A stretch of DNA of 8,119 nucleotides, taken from an uncultured Eubacteriales bacterium (GTDB lineage Bacteria; Bacillota; Clostridia; Lachnospirales; Lachnospiraceae). How positions within the stretch are numbered: position 1 is the first letter of the stretch; every line of letters starts with the position of its first letter. The stretch is taken from positions 1-8,119 of the forward strand of contig OMSZ01000183.1 of the NCBI GenBank assembly GCA_900313855.1, written 5' to 3'. The notes beneath the pieces are model-generated. The model did not search any database. It was not told where the DNA came from and worked only from the letters and a program-made list of their open reading frames with translations. Of this stretch, positions 6,479 to 8,119 are shown in pieces. The translations under genes and the position numbers were made by a program.

Positions 6479-7417
6479 TCACACCTGCCCCTCTTTCATA
6501 TTGTTATCTCTTCGAGCAATACCATAGCCTATTACAAATGCCACTGATAATACTACCGCAGTGATAACACTTGCTTCTATACCATACATTCCACCATTTA
6601 AAATGTTACTGCCAACTGAATGCATATCAAATATTGCTGCCGTTTTGGCTTCATTTCCACTCAAATTAAGTCCCATAATATTGCAAAGAACAAAATTCCA
6701 AATTGAATGAATACCACAAGCCGCCCAAAGACTCTTAAACTTAAGCGTAAGGAACGAGAAAATCAACGATATCAAAATAAGATTGACTATCGCAACAATT
6801 ATAATATCAACGCTTGCTCCCGACATATTGCCAAGATGAGGAACTATAAATAAAACTGTACTTACGCCTAGCGCAACAGGAATAGACGCCTTGTTTTTAA
6901 GAAGTTGTAATACAACACCTCTGCAAAGAACTTCTTCCATTGCCCCCTGACAAACAAATGCAAGCAGCATGAGAATAATGAATACATAATCGATGTTATT
7001 GAATACGCCGTTGTAAGTTATCGCACCCGTTAATACAACTAATACAGCAGAAACTACCACAAGCACAACCCCTGCAATCGCACCAATAAGGTAACTTCCA
7101 ACCTTCTTGTTAAACCCAATCTGCTCCAAAGTCTTTTTTTGAAACAGTTTCCAATAAAGAAGCACTATTCCAACCATAAGACCATATCCGAAATACATTA
7201 TCAAAGTTATTGTGTTGGGTGAAAACATTTCTCCTTTTAACGGGTTCTTACCGCAGGCAAAATGCAAAGCTATCACAACTGCTTCACCAATTAGTTCCGA
7301 GCCAAACTTTACAAACCAGAAAATTATGAATACTTTAATAACGTAAAGTGGCACCGGCATTTCGGTACGATTATTTAATGGACTGATGTTTTTTAATAAT
7401 TGTTTAATCTTACTCAT
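6479..7417 (-). CDS. CPBP-family intramembrane glutamic endopeptidase (CAAX protease/Abi)
   Basis: A 312-residue polytopic membrane protein with about eight membrane segments. The three CPBP (PF02517) motifs are present: EEVLCRG with the Glu161-Glu162 pair and Arg166, FIVPH with His194, and HSIWN with His237 and Asn241. These residues form the active site of Rce1-type glutamic proteases, which cut inside the membrane. Bacterial members are linked to bacteriocin self-immunity, prenyl-protein processing and release of membrane-bound regulators; the substrate here is unknown. The ATG at 7417 is preferred; two TTG codons at 7426 and 7423 are in frame but the first lies only 2 bases from the AGGAGG. 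The gene is followed without a gap by a membrane-anchored XRE regulator and probably shares its mRNA. No bacteriocin gene is visible nearby. Confidence 0.88.
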   Translation of the reverse strand: MSKIKQLLKNISPLNNRTEMPVPLYVIKVFIIFWFVKFGSELIGEAVVIALHFACGKNPLKGEMFSPNTITLIMYFGYGLMVGIVLLYWKLFQKKTLEQIGFNKKVGSYLIGAIAGVVLVVVSAVLVVLTGAITYNGVFNNIDYVFIILMLLAFVCQGAMEEVLCRGVVLQLLKNKASIPVALGVSTVLFIVPHLGNMSGASVDIIIVAIVNLILISLIFSFLTLKFKSLWAACGIHSIWNFVLCNIMGLNLSGNEAKTAAIFDMHSVGSNILNGGMYGIEASVITAVVLSVAFVIGYGIARRDNNMKEGQV

Positions 7418-7427
7418 GATCAACAAT

Positions 7428-7434
7428 ACCTCCT
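7428..7434 (-). promoter_or_regulatory. Strong Shine-Dalgarno of the CPBP protease gene
   Basis: AGGAGGT on the minus strand is a full match to the 16S rRNA tail. It lies 10 bases before the ATG at 7417 (11 from the end of GGAGG) and 5 from the TTG at 7423, but nearly touches the TTG at 7426, so the last is excluded as a start. Confidence 0.75.
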
Positions 7435-7522
7435 AAAAGTTTTGTTGAGTCAATCGTAATATTTTGACCTAAAAAACACCACCAATTAGCCTTTGCAATC
7501 TGTCAACCGCACTTAACATTCC

Positions 7523-7554
7523 TGTAAAATGCCGTTGCAATGCCCTATTTTACA
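7523..7554. repeat. Inverted repeat TGTAAAAT-N16-ATTTTACA, related to a second pair at 7703-7723
   Basis: The two 8-base arms are perfect reverse complements. The right arm with its flank (ATTTTACATACAA at 7547) recurs 154 bases further on as ATTTTACATTCAA at 7701, a 12 of 13 match. There too an opposing TGTAAA (7718-7723) stands 9 bases away. Four copies of TGTAAA in paired orientation in one intergenic region suggest binding sites for one dimeric regulator; which one is unknown. Confidence 0.5.
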
Positions 7555-7702
7555 TACAATTTCCGTTTTTTTACTTGGGCTCTACTATATGACAATATAC
7601 CACATTTACCCTCATATGTCAGTAATCAAAACTTTGGATGATTGGATTAACCATCTGCTTTGTGATAGGTTTTGCTTATAGCACACCATAATAATAACGT
7701 AT

Positions 7703-7731
7703 TTTACATTCAACGTCTGTAAACGTAAGAT
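7703..7731 (+). promoter_or_regulatory. Probable sigma-A promoter of the SGNH hydrolase gene
   Basis: TTTACA (7703-7708, 5 of 6) and TAAGAT (7726-7731, 4 of 6) with a 17-base spacer. The transcript would start near 7738, about 22 bases before the ATG. The -35 box is one arm of a TTTACA-N9-TGTAAA inverted repeat, so a repressor bound there would block the polymerase. Confidence 0.45.
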
Positions 7732-7759
7732 ATACATATAAAACAAAGGGAGATTAAAA

Positions 7760-8119
7760 ATGAAAGAGATATTATGTTTTGGAGATTCAAACACATACGG
7801 TTTAATTCCAAACACACAAAGCAGATACTGTTGGGGCACTCGTTGGACCAGCATTTTAAATGAGAAGCTCGGACTTGATGAATACAGAATAATAGAAGAA
7901 GGACTTTGTGGCAGGACGACAGTATTTGACGATCCGCTAAGAGATCATAGAAATGCTTCCAAATTCCTTCCGGCAGTACTTGAAACTAACAAAGGCATCG
8001 ACACAATAATACTGATGTTGGGCACAAACGACTGCAAAACCGTGTATAATGCTACTTCCGAAGTTATAGGAAAAGGCATAGAAAAACTCCTTGGAATAAT
8101 CAGAAACTACTCCAAGGAG
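7760..8119 (+). CDS. SGNH/GDSL-family arylesterase-type hydrolase, N-terminal part (runs off right edge)
   Basis: The first 120 codons of a serine hydrolase. Block I is CFGDSNTYG with nucleophile Ser10; the block II region is IIEEGLCGRTTVFDDP (44-59); block III is IILMLGTNDCK (83-93) with oxyanion Asn90. The catalytic Asp-x-x-His block lies beyond the edge. The pattern EEGLxxRTTxxDDP followed by LGTND resembles the arylesterase/acyltransferase group typified by the Mycobacterium smegmatis MsAcT enzyme, which cleaves short acyl esters and can transfer acyl groups. No signal peptide is present, so it is cytoplasmic. The ATG at 7760 has AAAGGGAG at 7745-7752, 7 bases upstream. The natural substrate is not known; the other gene of the divergent region, the CPBP protease, gives no clear hint. 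Confidence 0.88.
   Translation, partial: MKEILCFGDSNTYGLIPNTQSRYCWGTRWTSILNEKLGLDEYRIIEEGLCGRTTVFDDPLRDHRNASKFLPAVLETNKGIDTIILMLGTNDCKTVYNATSEVIGKGIEKLLGIIRNYSKE

Larger units (their letters stand above)
7435..7759. other. Divergent intergenic region between the CPBP gene and the SGNH hydrolase gene
   Basis: About 330 bases without a credible gene on either strand. It must hold the promoters of both divergent units. Seen here: a GTCAA-N10-TTGAC inverted repeat at 7449-7468, a TGTAAAAT-N16-ATTTTACA inverted repeat at 7523-7554, a T run at 7565-7571, and a plus-strand promoter at 7703-7731. For the CPBP gene only a weak match is seen (TTGGTG-N18-TATTAC on the minus strand, around 7456-7485). 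A TTGACA at 7506-7501 on the minus strand has no fitting -10. No riboswitch or RNA gene was recognised. Confidence 0.5.

Noticed and set aside
7612..7854. Minus-strand frame of 80 codons across the intergenic region and the start of the hydrolase gene
   Set aside because: No ribosome site, no family resemblance, and it overlaps the hydrolase coding region and its promoter.

Overview
The window looks like chromosomal DNA of a low-GC Gram-positive anaerobe of the Clostridia, most likely a Lachnospiraceae-type gut bacterium. This rests on AT-rich codon use, purine-rich Shine-Dalgarno sites, gene content (PdxR next to PdxST, a clostridial type of PssA with a long basic insert, and a CPBP protease paired with an XRE regulator) and consensus sigma-A promoters. 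The species assignment is inference. No rRNA, tRNA, CRISPR array, insertion sequence or phage gene was seen.

Layout: (1) Bases 1-1892, minus strand, carry a phospholipid operon read leftwards: a flippase-like membrane protein gene of the UPF0104/TIGR00374 type, then pssA, then psd, which runs off the left edge. The first gene is interrupted by an in-frame TAA. The second has lost its 5' part, including the catalytic DGxxAR region, and is fused out of frame to the tail of the first. Only psd still looks intact. Upstream lies an array of four TTAAG direct repeats in front of a -10 box, which looks like a response-regulator promoter. (2) Bases 1957-3241, minus strand, hold a single transcription unit for an SLC13/CitMHS-type ion transporter, with a perfect TTGACA-N17-TATAAT promoter and a terminator. 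(3) Bases 3322-5990 hold the vitamin B6 module: a MocR/PdxR-type regulator divergent from pdxS and pdxT, with two abutting palindromes between them and a long hairpin after pdxT. The regulator lacks about the last 100 residues of its aminotransferase-like domain. (4) Bases 6081-7434, minus strand, hold a two-gene unit: a CPBP glutamic intramembrane protease, and directly behind it an XRE-family regulator with a C-terminal membrane anchor. (5) Bases 7435-8119 hold an intergenic region with repeated TGTAAA/TTTACA motifs, followed by the start of an SGNH/GDSL arylesterase gene that runs off the right edge.

How the genes work together: PdxS and PdxT form the glutamine-fed pyridoxal 5'-phosphate (PLP) synthase, and the divergent regulator is the expected PLP-sensing activator. 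PssA makes phosphatidylserine and Psd decarboxylates it to phosphatidylethanolamine, so the damage in this operon suggests the route is being lost or is supplied by another pssA. The protease and membrane-anchored regulator pair is the best candidate for an undescribed system, namely a regulator released by intramembrane cleavage, but the sequence shows only the gene arrangement and domain layout, not the activity.
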